A stretch of 50,138 nucleotides of DNA from an uncultured Pelagibacteraceae bacterium (GTDB taxonomy: Bacteria > Pseudomonadota > Alphaproteobacteria > Pelagibacterales > Pelagibacteraceae): NCBI GenBank assembly GCA_902634695.1, contig CACPLE010000002.1, forward strand, positions 1 to 50,138, in the 5' to 3' direction. The notes beneath the pieces were generated by a model. That model made no database searches and was not told the origin of the DNA. It worked only from the letters and a program-made list of their open reading frames with translations. Positions within the stretch are counted from its first letter, which is position 1. Every line of letters begins with the position of its first letter. The position numbers and the translations under genes are program-made. This document shows, piece by piece, positions 29,553 to 39,869 of this stretch.

Positions 29553-30557
29553 TTAAATTTTATGAATATATTCTGACAAGTCACACATTCTTGATGCAAA
29601 ACCCCATTCATTGTCATACCATGCAGATATTTTTCCCATTTTGTCTCCAACGACATTTGTTAATGACAAATCTACTACGGCAGAACTTGAGTTGTGATTA
29701 AAGTCAATTGAGACCAATTTTTCTTCAGTTGTTTCAAGAATATTTTTTAATTCTTTTTTAGAAATTTTTTTAAAAGAGTCATTGATTTTTTGTATAGATA
29801 ATTTTTTTTCAGAAATAAAAACTAAATCAATTAAAGAAACATTGGGAGTTGGTACTCTCATAGATAAACCTTCGAGCTTACCTTTTAGCTCTGGTATAAT
29901 TTCCCCAAGTGCTTTTGAAGCACCTGTAGAAGTTGGAACAATAGATTGAGCTGCTGATCTAGCTCTTCTAGGATCTTTATGAGAATTATCCAAAAGTCTT
30001 TGATCAGTTGTGTAAGAATGAATGGTCGTCATGAAACCTTTTTCTATTTTAAAATTTTTATTTAGTGCGTATGCAACTGGAGCAAGACAATTTGTAGTAC
30101 AAGATGCAGCAGAGATTACTAAATCATTTTTGTTTATTAGTTTATGATTTACACCATATACAATTGTTTTATCAGCATTTTTGCAAGGCGCTGAAACAAT
30201 GACTTTTTTTGCTCCATTTTTAATATGTTGAATAGATTTTTCTTTTGAATTATTTTTTCCAGTACATTCCAAAACAATATCTACTTTGTTTTTTTTCCAA
30301 TTAATTTTATTTAATTCTGTTTCTCTAGAAAAAGAAATTTTTTTATTATTAATAAATAAATTTTTTTCATTAAATTTTATATTTGCATTAAATTTTCCAT
30401 GTATAGAATCATATTTTAGTAATTGCGCGCTATTTTTTGAATCTGTTCTGTTATTAATATGTTTAATTTCTATATTTTTATTTTTATTTTCTATAATTGA
30501 TCTAATAACCATTCTACCAATTCTACCCAAGCCATTTATTCCAATTTTTATTGTCAT
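29553..30557 (-). CDS. gap: glyceraldehyde-3-phosphate dehydrogenase
   Basis: KIGINGLGRIGRMVIR; SAASCTTNCLAPVA; WYDNEWGFASRM. Confidence 0.97.
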   Translation of the reverse strand: MTIKIGINGLGRIGRMVIRSIIENKNKNIEIKHINNRTDSKNSAQLLKYDSIHGKFNANIKFNEKNLFINNKKISFSRETELNKINWKKNKVDIVLECTGKNNSKEKSIQHIKNGAKKVIVSAPCKNADKTIVYGVNHKLINKNDLVISAASCTTNCLAPVAYALNKNFKIEKGFMTTIHSYTTDQRLLDNSHKDPRRARSAAQSIVPTSTGASKALGEIIPELKGKLEGLSMRVPTPNVSLIDLVFISEKKLSIQKINDSFKKISKKELKNILETTEEKLVSIDFNHNSSSAVVDLSLTNVVGDKMGKISAWYDNEWGFASRMCDLSEYIHKI

Positions 30558-30559
30558 TC

Positions 30560-32518
30560 TTAAATAATTACCTTCTCTTTTATTTTTTTAATTATGTTAT
30601 CACTTGTTAAACCAAAGTGTTTATAAATATCTTTATGTGGTGCGCTTTTACCAAAGGCATCAATACCAAAAGTTAAACCATTTTCTCCAACCAGTTTTTT
30701 CCAAAATTCAGTTGAAGCTGCCTCTATTGACACTTTATATTTTGTTTCATTTAAAATTTTTTTCTTATATTCGTCAGTTTGTTTTTCGAAAAAATTAAAA
30801 CATGGTACAGATATAACTTTTGAATAAATGTTTTGTGTGGCTAATTTATGACTAACGTCAAGGGCTATATTAACTTCCGATCCACTTGCAAGTATTGTTA
30901 AAATTATTTTTTCATTATTTCTTGATAATTCATATGCACCCTTAAGGCACAAGTTTTCTTTAACAAATTCTTTTCTGACTTGATTTAACTTTTGTCTGGT
31001 CAAAGCTATAACACTTGGAGTATTTGAACTTTCCAGGGCGATCTGCCAGCATTCTAGTGTTTCCGTTGTATCAGCAGGTCTAAAAACATTTAAATTAGGA
31101 ATAGATCTTAAACCAGATAGTTGTTCTATTGGTTGGTGAGTTGGCCCATCTTCACCTAAACCAATCGAGTCATGGGACATAATGTAAATAACTTTTTGTT
31201 TCATCAAAGCTGATAATCTTATTGAAGGTTTACAATAGTCACTAAAAATAAGAAATGTTCCTCCATATGGTATTAATCCACTATGAAGAGCGAGACCATT
31301 CATAATTCCACTCATAGCATGCTCTCTAACACCATAGTGGATGTAATTTCCCTTAAAGTTTCCAGCTTTTATTATTTTATGGTTTTTTGTTTTTGTATTA
31401 TTAGATCCCGACAAATCAGCAGAACCTCCAATTAGATTATCCATTTTTTTAACTAAAAAATCTAATATTTTTTCTGAAGATTTTCTAGTAGCTATTGGTT
31501 CAAGTGTTTTTATTATATTTTTTTTTTCATTTTCGAAAATTTTATTAAAATTTTTTGAAAAAATTTTCTTTAAAAGGTTTGTTTTTGATTTATTCTTTTT
31601 TAACCAACTTTTTTCTTTAGAAGAACCTTTTTTTCCAATTTCTTTCCATTCAGAAAGAATATTTTTTGGTATTTCAAAGGGCTTATAATTCCATTTTAGT
31701 TTTTTTCTGACTAGTGCTATTTCATCTTTTCCTAAAGGACTTCCATGAGCTGAAGCGGTGCCAGATTTATTAGGAGAGCCAAATCCTATAGTAGTCTTAC
31801 AAGATATTGTGGTTGGTCTTTTGGCTTTTTGAACTTTTTTTAAAGCTTTATAAATTTGTTTTTCATTATGTCCATCAATTTCAATATAATCCCAACCATA
31901 GCTATTAAATCTTTTTTTAAAATTATCCGAAACAGATAGATTTGTTGGTCCATCAATTGAAATTGAATTATTATCAAACAACATTATGAGGTTATTAAGT
32001 TTAAGATGCCCTGCTAGGCTCAAAGCTTCATGACTTATACCTTCCATTAAACAACCATCCCCAGCCAAAACATAAGTTTTATGATTAATAGTATTTTTAC
32101 CAAATTTACTTTTTAAAATTTCTTCTGCTAAAGCAAACCCAACAGCATTTGCTATTCCTTGTCCTAGTGGACCTGTAGTTGTTTCAATACCAGTATTTTC
32201 TTCATACTCAGGGTGTCCAGCGCATATAGAATTAAGTTGTCTAAAATTTTTAATACTATCTATCGATATACTTTTATAACCGACTAGATGAAGTAAAGAA
32301 TAAAGAAGCATTGACCCATGACCTGCAGACAAAACGAATCTATCTCTATTAATCCAGCTAGGGTTTTCTGGATTAAACTTAAGGTAGTATTTAAAAAGTA
32401 TAGTTACAACATCAGCCATTCCCATTGGCAGGCCCGGGTGGCCTGAGTTTGCTTTTTCTACAGCGTCAATTGATAAAAATCTAATTGCATTGGCCAAATC
32501 TCTATTTTGCTTATTCAA
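30560..32518 (-). CDS. tkt: transketolase
   Basis: RFLSIDAVEKANSGHPGLPMGMADV; GDGCLMEGISHEA; DSIGLGEDGPTHQPIEQL. Confidence 0.97.
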   Translation of the reverse strand: MNKQNRDLANAIRFLSIDAVEKANSGHPGLPMGMADVVTILFKYYLKFNPENPSWINRDRFVLSAGHGSMLLYSLLHLVGYKSISIDSIKNFRQLNSICAGHPEYEENTGIETTTGPLGQGIANAVGFALAEEILKSKFGKNTINHKTYVLAGDGCLMEGISHEALSLAGHLKLNNLIMLFDNNSISIDGPTNLSVSDNFKKRFNSYGWDYIEIDGHNEKQIYKALKKVQKAKRPTTISCKTTIGFGSPNKSGTASAHGSPLGKDEIALVRKKLKWNYKPFEIPKNILSEWKEIGKKGSSKEKSWLKKNKSKTNLLKKIFSKNFNKIFENEKKNIIKTLEPIATRKSSEKILDFLVKKMDNLIGGSADLSGSNNTKTKNHKIIKAGNFKGNYIHYGVREHAMSGIMNGLALHSGLIPYGGTFLIFSDYCKPSIRLSALMKQKVIYIMSHDSIGLGEDGPTHQPIEQLSGLRSIPNLNVFRPADTTETLECWQIALESSNTPSVIALTRQKLNQVRKEFVKENLCLKGAYELSRNNEKIILTILASGSEVNIALDVSHKLATQNIYSKVISVPCFNFFEKQTDEYKKKILNETKYKVSIEAASTEFWKKLVGENGLTFGIDAFGKSAPHKDIYKHFGLTSDNIIKKIKEKVII

Positions 32519-32572
32519 AAATTATCCTATCTAGACTAAGAAGATTCGATTTTATATTATATGTATATATAT

Positions 32573-32893
32573 ATGAAAACTTCTAGCGAAAAACAAAAAA
32601 AACTTGATATTGCGTTAGCTAAATTAAATAATTTAAATTTAAATACAAATCTCAAAGAAAATTTACAAAATTTAAACAATCAAAAAAATCAATTAGAAAT
32701 TGAAAAGAAAGAAATTTTAAATAAATATCAAGAGCTTTCCCAAGAGCATGAAAAAATTAAACAAGAGTACGAAAACTTTAAGGATGAAAAAAAAGGAGAA
32801 AAATCAAAAGTTATAGAATTTTCTGAGAAAATAGATGAATTAAATCAAGAAACAGATACTTTGCTAGAGGAAATTGATAAATGGCAAATGTAA
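32573..32893 (+). CDS. coiled-coil protein upstream of zapA (ZauP/DUF4164-like)
   Basis: Heptad-rich translation; overlaps zapA start; position matches the Caulobacter zauP-zapA arrangement; ATG 32573 or 32561. Confidence 0.6.
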   Translation: MKTSSEKQKKLDIALAKLNNLNLNTNLKENLQNLNNQKNQLEIEKKEILNKYQELSQEHEKIKQEYENFKDEKKGEKSKVIEFSEKIDELNQETDTLLEEIDKWQM

Positions 32894-33327
32894 ACATAAC
32901 ATTTAATGGTAAAGAGTTTCTTCTATCTTGCGATGATGGTCAAGAAGAGCACTTAATTGAACTTTCTGAACAATTAAATAAGAAATTTGTGGAATTAAAA
33001 TCACAGCTCGGAAACATTGGCGAAAATAAGTTGTTACTTATAACCTCAATTAAAATAATTGATGAATATTTTGAAACTAGAAAAAAAATTGAAGAAAAAA
33101 AGAAAGAACTAATAAATTTATCTGAGAGATTTAAAGAACTTAAGTCCTTAGTTTATCAATACAAAGATGATAAAGAAAAAGAAATTGAAACATTAAGTAA
33201 AAATCAAGAAACCATTAAAGGCGAAATAGAAAAGAATAAAGAAATTTATGAAAAAATAATTGACGAAACAGCAGAAAAGATCGAAACTTTTATTAAAAAA
33301 GCAAATTCAGATAATCAAATTCAATAA
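32881..33327 (+). CDS. zapA: cell division protein ZapA
   Basis: NVTFNGKEFLLSCDDGQEEHLIELSEQLNKK-type N-terminus; long coiled-coil C-terminus. Confidence 0.85.
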   Translation: MANVNITFNGKEFLLSCDDGQEEHLIELSEQLNKKFVELKSQLGNIGENKLLLITSIKIIDEYFETRKKIEEKKKELINLSERFKELKSLVYQYKDDKEKEIETLSKNQETIKGEIEKNKEIYEKIIDETAEKIETFIKKANSDNQIQ

Positions 33328-33333
33328 TAAACT

Positions 33334-33882
33334 GTGCTGAAATCAAAAATTAGAAAAAAAATTCTAAAAATTAGATCAAATAAAAGCCATAAAAAAATTT
33401 CTATAAAATTTAATAAAATTTATAATTTAATAAGAAAAATAAAAAATTTTAAAAAGAAAATTGTAGGTGGCTATTATCCCGTAAATAATGAAGTAGACGA
33501 TTTAGCAATACTAAAAGAATTAGAGAAAAAAAAAATAAAAATCGCACTACCGTTAATAAAAAAAAATTATAAGATGAACTTTATTCAGTGTTCATTAACA
33601 AATCCTTTTATCATTAATAAATATGGTATTCCCGAACCTAGTCAGGGCAAAGTAGTTTTTCCTGATATTTTAATTGTACCATTGGTAGCTTTTGATAAAA
33701 ATCTAAATCGTTTAGGTTATGGAGGGGGTTTTTATGATAGAATTATCCAGTCGATAAAAAAGAAAAAAAAAATTATTACAATTGGACTAGCTTTTGAATT
33801 TCAAGAAGTAAACTTATTATCTATTTCTAGACATGACCAGAAATTAGATTTTATAGTAACAAACAATAAAATTTTAAAATGA
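33334..33882 (+). CDS. fau: 5-formyltetrahydrofolate cyclo-ligase
   Basis: GGYYPVNNEVD; LNRLGYGGGFYDR. Confidence 0.93.
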   Translation: MLKSKIRKKILKIRSNKSHKKISIKFNKIYNLIRKIKNFKKKIVGGYYPVNNEVDDLAILKELEKKKIKIALPLIKKNYKMNFIQCSLTNPFIINKYGIPEPSQGKVVFPDILIVPLVAFDKNLNRLGYGGGFYDRIIQSIKKKKKIITIGLAFEFQEVNLLSISRHDQKLDFIVTNNKILK

Positions 33883-34685
33883 ATATTCTTTTTTTAGGAG
33901 ATATAGTTGGAAACTCTGGATGTGAAGCTATAAAAAAACATTTGCTAAAAAAAATAGAAGAATTAGAAATTGATTTTGTTATTGCAAATGGTGAAAATGC
34001 TGCAAATGAAGGAGTTGGAATTACTGAAGAAATAACAAATAGTTTATTTAATTATGGTGTAGATGTAATAACAACCGGTAATCACGTTTGGGACCAAAAA
34101 GAAACAATAAAGCATATTGATAGAGAAAAAAGATTATTACGACCAATAAATTTACCTGAACTTTCCCCTGGAAAAGGTTTTGGTGTTTATAACTCAAAAA
34201 AAGGATTAAAGATAGGTGTTCTAAATTTGATGGGAAATATTTTTATGAAAAAATGTGATGATGTTTTTGAAGCAGCAAAAAAATTTACTTTAAAAAATAA
34301 TCTAAAAAAAGATTTTGATATTTTAGTTGTTGATTTTCATGGAGAAATCACAAGTGAAAAAATGGCTATGGGCCATTTCTTTGATGGTAAAGCCACTTTA
34401 GTAGTTGGCACACACACTCACGTTCCTACTTCTGATTTAATGATTTTAAACAAGGGTACCGCATATCAAAGTGATGCAGGAATGTGTGGAGATTACAATT
34501 CTGTAATAGGCATGAATAAAGAAAACTCTTTGAATAAATTTTTAAAAGAAAATTTTCAAAAGCATTATCCAGCAAATGGCGAAGCTAGTTTATGTGGCTT
34601 AATTATAGAATGTGACGAAAAAACTGGACTTGCAAAAAATATAAACCAGTTCATACACGGGGGAATTTTAAAAAATTCACATTAG
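33879..34685 (+). CDS. YmdB-family metallophosphoesterase
   Basis: MNILFLGDIVGNSGCEAI; ANGENAANEGVGITEE; TTGNHVWDQKE; VGTHTHVPTSD. Confidence 0.93.
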   Translation: MNILFLGDIVGNSGCEAIKKHLLKKIEELEIDFVIANGENAANEGVGITEEITNSLFNYGVDVITTGNHVWDQKETIKHIDREKRLLRPINLPELSPGKGFGVYNSKKGLKIGVLNLMGNIFMKKCDDVFEAAKKFTLKNNLKKDFDILVVDFHGEITSEKMAMGHFFDGKATLVVGTHTHVPTSDLMILNKGTAYQSDAGMCGDYNSVIGMNKENSLNKFLKENFQKHYPANGEASLCGLIIECDEKTGLAKNINQFIHGGILKNSH

Positions 34686-34691
34686 AATAAC

Positions 34692-35417
34692 ATGGCAGGA
34701 CATTCACACTGGGCAGGTATAAAACATAAAAAAGGTAAAGCGGATAAAATTAGATCAAATCTTTTTTCAAAACTTTCAAGAGAAATAACTGTTGCTGCAA
34801 AATTAGGAGATAGAGATCCAGACATGAATCCAAGATTAAGATCTGCAATTCAAGCTGCAAGATCAGCCAATATGCCAAAAGACAACATAGAAAGAGCTAT
34901 AGAAAAATCTTCAAATGATGTGAATGAAAAATTTGAAAATTTGAGATATGAGGGTTTTGGCCCAAGCAAAATTGCAGTTATAATTGAAACTCTTACTGAT
35001 AATAAAAATAGGACAGCATCAAGCATTAGAACTATATTTCATAAGCATGGAGGTAACCTTGGAACACAAGGTTCAGCCTCGCATAATTTTATGCAAACTG
35101 GTGTTATTAAAATTGATAAAAAAGAAATTTCGAATGAGGAAATTTTTGAATTAGCCATAGATTCTGGTGCACAAGAATGTACATCAAACAATGAATTACA
35201 TGAGATACAATGTGATAAAAATGACATTTATAATGTTAAAAAAAAAATAGAAACAAAAATCAAAAATTTTATTTCAACAAATATAGAATGGAAACCATTA
35301 AATAGTGTGATTGCAAACAAAGATAGCATGGCGACTATAACAGAATTTTTAGAAAATTTAGAAAATAACGATGATGTGCAAAAAGTGTATACTAACTTAC
35401 AGTTTGGAAAAAATTAA
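34692..35417 (+). CDS. yebC: YebC/PmpR family regulatory protein
   Basis: MAGHSHWAGIKHKKGKADKIRSNLFSKLSREI. Confidence 0.96.
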   Translation: MAGHSHWAGIKHKKGKADKIRSNLFSKLSREITVAAKLGDRDPDMNPRLRSAIQAARSANMPKDNIERAIEKSSNDVNEKFENLRYEGFGPSKIAVIIETLTDNKNRTASSIRTIFHKHGGNLGTQGSASHNFMQTGVIKIDKKEISNEEIFELAIDSGAQECTSNNELHEIQCDKNDIYNVKKKIETKIKNFISTNIEWKPLNSVIANKDSMATITEFLENLENNDDVQKVYTNLQFGKN

Positions 35418-35914
35418 TGTTAATCATAGGAATAGACCCAGGAATATCGGGTTCAATTTGTTTTTTTAAAGATGGTAAAATAACAGACGTAATTGAGATG
35501 CCAAGTATGGCTGATGGAAAAAAAAACAAAAGACAAGTTAATGGTTCTCAAGTTTACAACGAAATTTCTTTAAGAATTAAAAACTTAAATAAAAATGAAG
35601 TAAAAGTTGTAATAGAACAAGTTTCCGCAATGCCAGGTCAAGGAGTAACCAGCATGTTTAATTTTGGACAATCGTTTGGTATTTTGAAAGGAATTTGTTC
35701 TGCTATGCAACTTTCAATGCATTTTGTAAGGCCAACAAAATGGAAAAAATATTTTAATCTTATAAATTCAGAGAAAGACGCTAGTAGAACCAAAGCAATT
35801 GAGATTTTTCCGTATATATCTTCAGAATTGTCTAAGAAAAAAGACGCAAATAAAGCAGATGCTATATTATTAGCCAGTTTTTTCTTTGAAACTCAACAAT
35901 TAAAAGATTTATAA
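35417..35914 (+). CDS. RuvC-like Holliday-junction resolvase, phage/MOC1-like subtype rather than canonical RuvC
   Basis: IIGIDPGISGSICFF; VVIEQVSAMPGQGVTSMFNFGQSFGILKG; TKWKKYF; KDASRTKAIEIFP; KKDANKADAILLASF. Confidence 0.75.
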   Translation: MLIIGIDPGISGSICFFKDGKITDVIEMPSMADGKKNKRQVNGSQVYNEISLRIKNLNKNEVKVVIEQVSAMPGQGVTSMFNFGQSFGILKGICSAMQLSMHFVRPTKWKKYFNLINSEKDASRTKAIEIFPYISSELSKKKDANKADAILLASFFFETQQLKDL

Positions 35915-35963
35915 TAAATATTATAGACAAAATCATGACACATTTTAGTGTGAACTATCTCTA

Positions 35964-36638
35964 ATGGAAGCTGATATATCAACACAAGCAGTTGGCTTAG
36001 CGAGCAACGCAGATTTTTCTATATTAAACTTATTTCTTCGAGCAGATGTAATAGTTAAAAGTGTAATAATTATTTTAATTGCTAGTTCAATTTATTCTTG
36101 GGCAATAATTATTGAAAAAATAAAAATGTTTAAAAAAATAAGCAAAAGCACAGAAGATTTTGAAAATAAATTTTGGAAATCAAAATCGGCTGAAACTTTT
36201 TACAATAACTTGCCCTCTACCGTTCAAGACCCCATGGCAAATTTATTTAGAGATTCAATGGTGGTAATGCTAAAATCTAGAAGAAGTTCTAATTTAAATG
36301 ATAAAATGTCTAGAATATTAGAAATAAATATAGAACAACAAATGGAAAAAATTGAAAAAAATTATACATTCTTAGCAACAGTAGGATCTACAGCACCTTT
36401 CATAGGTTTATTCGGAACAGTTTGGGGAATTATGAATTCTTTTCAGTCGATAGCAATTTCAAGAAATACAAGCCTAGCAATTGTAGCGCCAGGTATAGCA
36501 GAAGCATTATTTGCTACTGCACTAGGACTTCTTGCTGCTATACCAGCGGTAGTAGCATTTAATAAATTTAATAGTGACTCAAAAAAATATTCCCAAAAAC
36601 TAGAAAATTTTTCTAAAAAGCTTTTATCAATAATTTAA
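35964..36638 (+). CDS. tolQ: Tol-Pal system protein TolQ
   Basis: LATVGSTAPFIGLFGTVWGIMNSFQSIA; APGIAEALFATALGLLAAIPAVVAFN. Confidence 0.96.
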   Translation: MEADISTQAVGLASNADFSILNLFLRADVIVKSVIIILIASSIYSWAIIIEKIKMFKKISKSTEDFENKFWKSKSAETFYNNLPSTVQDPMANLFRDSMVVMLKSRRSSNLNDKMSRILEINIEQQMEKIEKNYTFLATVGSTAPFIGLFGTVWGIMNSFQSIAISRNTSLAIVAPGIAEALFATALGLLAAIPAVVAFNKFNSDSKKYSQKLENFSKKLLSII

Positions 36639-36639
36639 A

Positions 36640-37056
36640 ATGGCATTTAAATTAAAACACTCTTCAAGAGAACCAATGAGTGAAATTAATGTAACTCCGT
36701 TCGTTGATGTTATGTTGGTTTTACTAATAATATTTATGGTAACCGCACCTTTGTTAACTGTTGGTGTTCAAGTAGACCTTCCAGAAAGTTCAGCAGACTC
36801 CTTGCCAGAAGAACAAGAACCTTTAACTTTAACTATTAACGCAAAAGGAGAAATTTTTATACAGGAATCGAAAGTAGATTATGAAAAAATTATAGCGAAA
36901 ATATTAGCTGTTTCAAAAAATAGAACCGACACAAGGATATACGTAAGAGGAGACAAAACAATTAACTATGGCAGAGTTTTAGAAATAATGGGGATGCTTT
37001 CTGGTTCAGGATTTACTAAGGTTGCTTTAATTTCTGAACCTTACAAAGAGAGGTAA
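36640..37056 (+). CDS. tolR: Tol-Pal system protein TolR
   Basis: EINVTPFVDVMLVLLIIFMVTAPLL. Confidence 0.97.
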   Translation: MAFKLKHSSREPMSEINVTPFVDVMLVLLIIFMVTAPLLTVGVQVDLPESSADSLPEEQEPLTLTINAKGEIFIQESKVDYEKIIAKILAVSKNRTDTRIYVRGDKTINYGRVLEIMGMLSGSGFTKVALISEPYKER

Positions 37057-37059
37057 AGC

Positions 37060-37872
37060 TTGTATAGAAATATTGCCATTTCAACTGGTTTTCACATTTT
37101 AATAGTTGTCGCAGGAACTTTAAGTTTGCCTTTTTTAATAAAAAAACCTATTCAGTTGCCACCCATAGTATCTATTGAACTTATTCAAATAACTGACAAA
37201 ACAAATATACCATTTGCTCCAAAAGCAAAAAAAATAATTGAAAAAGTTAAAAAAAAGGAAGAAGAAAGAATTGTTTCAGAACAAGCGCCACCAAAAAAAA
37301 TTAAAAAAGAAAAACCAGATGTTGTTCCTTTACCAGATGAAAAAATAGAAAAAGTTAAAAAAATAGAAGAAAAAAAACAGAATCCAGAAAAAATAGATAC
37401 TGAAGTTAAGCAAGTTTCAGAGTTTGAGAAAAAAGAATTATTTGACCCAAATAATATTGCAGCATTAATTGACAAATCCAAAGAAGATCTAGCTGAAACA
37501 ACGCAAACAACAAAAAAAATTACCCAATCACAAGATAAAAATGCTGAACCAAGTGGGCTTTCACTAAGCGAAGAGGACGCTCTTAAAGCTCAGATTTTTG
37601 GATGTTGGAGTATACCTTTAGGCTTGCCTTATAATGAAAATTTACTTGTTCGTATAAAATTGCAATTAAAACCAGATGGAACAGTTTCAAAATCTGAAAT
37701 ATTGGATCATGCGAGAATGAATAAGCCTGGACAAGGATTTTATAAAGTGTTAGCAGAAAGTGCATTAAGAGCTATAAGATTATGTCAACCATTAAGAGTG
37801 CCAACTACAGGGTATGAAAGATGGAAAGATTTACAGCTAAATTTTGATGCAAGAGAAATGTTAGAAGGTTAA
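37060..37872 (+). CDS. tolA: TolA-like protein
   Basis: Single TM, Lys/Glu-rich middle, C-terminal CWSIPLG...[20 protein letters not shown]; position between tolR and tolB. Confidence 0.88.
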   Translation: MYRNIAISTGFHILIVVAGTLSLPFLIKKPIQLPPIVSIELIQITDKTNIPFAPKAKKIIEKVKKKEEERIVSEQAPPKKIKKEKPDVVPLPDEKIEKVKKIEEKKQNPEKIDTEVKQVSEFEKKELFDPNNIAALIDKSKEDLAETTQTTKKITQSQDKNAEPSGLSLSEEDALKAQIFGCWSIPLGLPYNENLLVRIKLQLKPDGTVSKSEILDHARMNKPGQGFYKVLAESALRAIRLCQPLRVPTTGYERWKDLQLNFDAREMLEG

Positions 37873-37876
37873 AAAA

Positions 37877-39217
37877 TTGAACTTATTAAGAATATTATTA
37901 CTATTTTTTATACTACAATTAAAAGCTTATGCTTTAATTGAAGTAGATATAACAAGAGGTAATTTAAGTCCTCTTCCAATAGCAGTTTCACCATTATCAG
38001 CAAATAAAGATTCTCTTACAAAATTTGAAAATATTTTAAAAAAGAAAGACTTAGGATCAGAAATATCTTTAATTGTTGAAAATAATTTGAGGTTAACTGG
38101 TCTTTTTAATCCACTTAAGAAAGATGCTTTTTTACAAAAACCAGAAATAGCTCATTTAAAACCAAGATTTGAAGATTGGTCATTAATAAAAGCACAAGCA
38201 TTAATAACAGGCAAGGTTGAAATTATAGATGAAAAATTAAGAGTCGAATTTAGACTATGGGATGTTTTGGCAGCAAAAGAAATGCTTGCTTTGGCTTTTA
38301 CAACAGTTCCGTCTAATTGGAGAAGAGTAGGACATATAATTACAGACAAAGTTTATGAACGACTAACAGGAGAAAAAGGTTATTTTGATACAAGAATAAT
38401 TTATGTATCTGAAGAAGGACCTAAAACAAAAAGAATAAAAAAATTAGCAATAATGGATCAAGATGGTTTTAATTTAAAATATCTAACTTTGGGAAATGAA
38501 TTAGTTTTAACTCCTAGGTTCAATCCTACTAATCAAATGGTTACTTATCTTTCATACTTTAGAAACTTACCAAGAGTCTATCTTTTGGATATAGAAACCG
38601 GCATACAAGAAGTTGTAGGAGATTTTCCAGGTATGACATTTGCTCCAAGATTTTCTCCAGATGGAAAAAAAATAATAATGAGTTTTGCTACAGGGGGGAA
38701 TTCCGATATTTACACTATGGATTTAGAAAATAGAGTTGTTGAACGAATTACTAATCATTCTTCTATAGATACTTCCCCTTCTTATTCTCCTGATGGAAAA
38801 TATATTTGTTTTAATTCTGACCGAAGTGGCTATCAACAAATTTATGTTATGAAAAGCGATGGTTCTAATGTTAAAAGAATTTCATTTGGAAAAGGTTTAT
38901 ATGGAACACCAGTATGGTCACCAAGAGGGGACTTGATAGCATTCACAAAACTACATAAAGGAAAATTTTACATAGGTGTAATGAGAACTGATGGATCAGG
39001 AGAAAGGCTTTTAACAGAAAACTACTATCAAGAAGCACCTTCTTGGTCGCCAAACGGTAGAGTTCTAATTTTTTATAGAGAAACAAAAACTGATGAAAAA
39101 GGAGAAGGATTTAGTGCAAAACTGTGGTCTATTGACTTAACTGGCTATAATGAGAGGAAAGTTCCCACTAAAACTGACGCTTCCGACCCATCCTGGTCGT
39201 CTTTATTAAGTAATTAG
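37877..39217 (+). CDS. tolB: Tol-Pal system beta-propeller TolB
   Basis: Repeated FSPDGKKI / YSPDGKYI / [10 protein letters not shown] propeller motifs. Confidence 0.96.
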   Translation: MNLLRILLLFFILQLKAYALIEVDITRGNLSPLPIAVSPLSANKDSLTKFENILKKKDLGSEISLIVENNLRLTGLFNPLKKDAFLQKPEIAHLKPRFEDWSLIKAQALITGKVEIIDEKLRVEFRLWDVLAAKEMLALAFTTVPSNWRRVGHIITDKVYERLTGEKGYFDTRIIYVSEEGPKTKRIKKLAIMDQDGFNLKYLTLGNELVLTPRFNPTNQMVTYLSYFRNLPRVYLLDIETGIQEVVGDFPGMTFAPRFSPDGKKIIMSFATGGNSDIYTMDLENRVVERITNHSSIDTSPSYSPDGKYICFNSDRSGYQQIYVMKSDGSNVKRISFGKGLYGTPVWSPRGDLIAFTKLHKGKFYIGVMRTDGSGERLLTENYYQEAPSWSPNGRVLIFYRETKTDEKGEGFSAKLWSIDLTGYNERKVPTKTDASDPSWSSLLSN

Positions 39218-39227
39218 GACCAAATTT

Positions 39228-39257
39228 CTTGATTTTTTAACTTGAAACATTTATCTA
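39228..39257 (+). promoter_or_regulatory. candidate promoter upstream of pal
   Basis: TTGATT (39229) N17 TATCTA (39252); followed by an AAGGAG Shine-Dalgarno before the pal ATG. Confidence 0.3.
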
Positions 39258-39297
39258 GTTGTGAAAAAGTTACAATATTCAATTTGAAGGAGCACTA

Positions 39298-39780
39298 ATG
39301 ATTTTGAGCAAAATTTTAAGAAACACACTTTTAGTTATTGTGGCTGGTTTTATATTATCAGCTTGTGCAACTACTAAAAAAGCCTCTACAGGACAAATGC
39401 AGGGCGATGTATATATTGGTTCGGATACTGTTGAATACTTAGCATCAGGTGTTCCTGACAGAGTTTTCTTTGCAACAAATGAATCAATTTTAACAACACG
39501 TTCTAGAGATACCCTTAGAAAGCAAGCAACATGGCTAAGAAAAAACTCAGATGTAAATATTGTTATAGAAGGTCATGCTGATGAAAGAGGAACTAGAGAA
39601 TACAATTTAGCATTAGGTGAAAGAAGAGCAAACGCAGCTAAAGACTACCTAATGACTTATGGAATTTCTGCGAGCAGAATTTCAGTAATTAGCTATGGAA
39701 AGGAAAGACCAGTAGATTCAGGTTCTAACCCTTTAGCTTGGTCTAAAAACAGAAGATCAGTTACAGTTAAAGCTAATTAA
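39298..39780 (+). CDS. pal: peptidoglycan-associated lipoprotein Pal
   Basis: Lipobox ILSAC; VNIVIEGHADERGTREYNLALGERRANAAKDYL. Confidence 0.97.
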   Translation: MILSKILRNTLLVIVAGFILSACATTKKASTGQMQGDVYIGSDTVEYLASGVPDRVFFATNESILTTRSRDTLRKQATWLRKNSDVNIVIEGHADERGTREYNLALGERRANAAKDYLMTYGISASRISVISYGKERPVDSGSNPLAWSKNRRSVTVKAN

Positions 39781-39800
39781 CAATAAAAATTAAATAATTT

Positions 39801-39842
39801 AAAAAGACCCTTGTGCTAACGCACCTAAGGGTCTTTTTTTTG
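39801..39842 (+). terminator. Rho-independent terminator after pal
   Basis: AAAAAGACCCTTgTGC-TAAC-GCAcctAAGGGTCTTTTTTTT hairpin with T-run. Confidence 0.92.
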
Positions 39843-39869
39843 CCATCATTATTGTTAGAAATATTTATA

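Noticed and set aside
37185-37481. 98-aa antisense ORF in tolA
   Set aside because: Ser/Phe-rich shadow of the Lys/Glu-rich TolA linker.
39813-39869. Upstream start of the cpoB ORF
   Set aside because: The GTG at 39813 is inside the pal terminator hairpin; ATG 39870 followed by a signal-peptide-like sequence is the better start.
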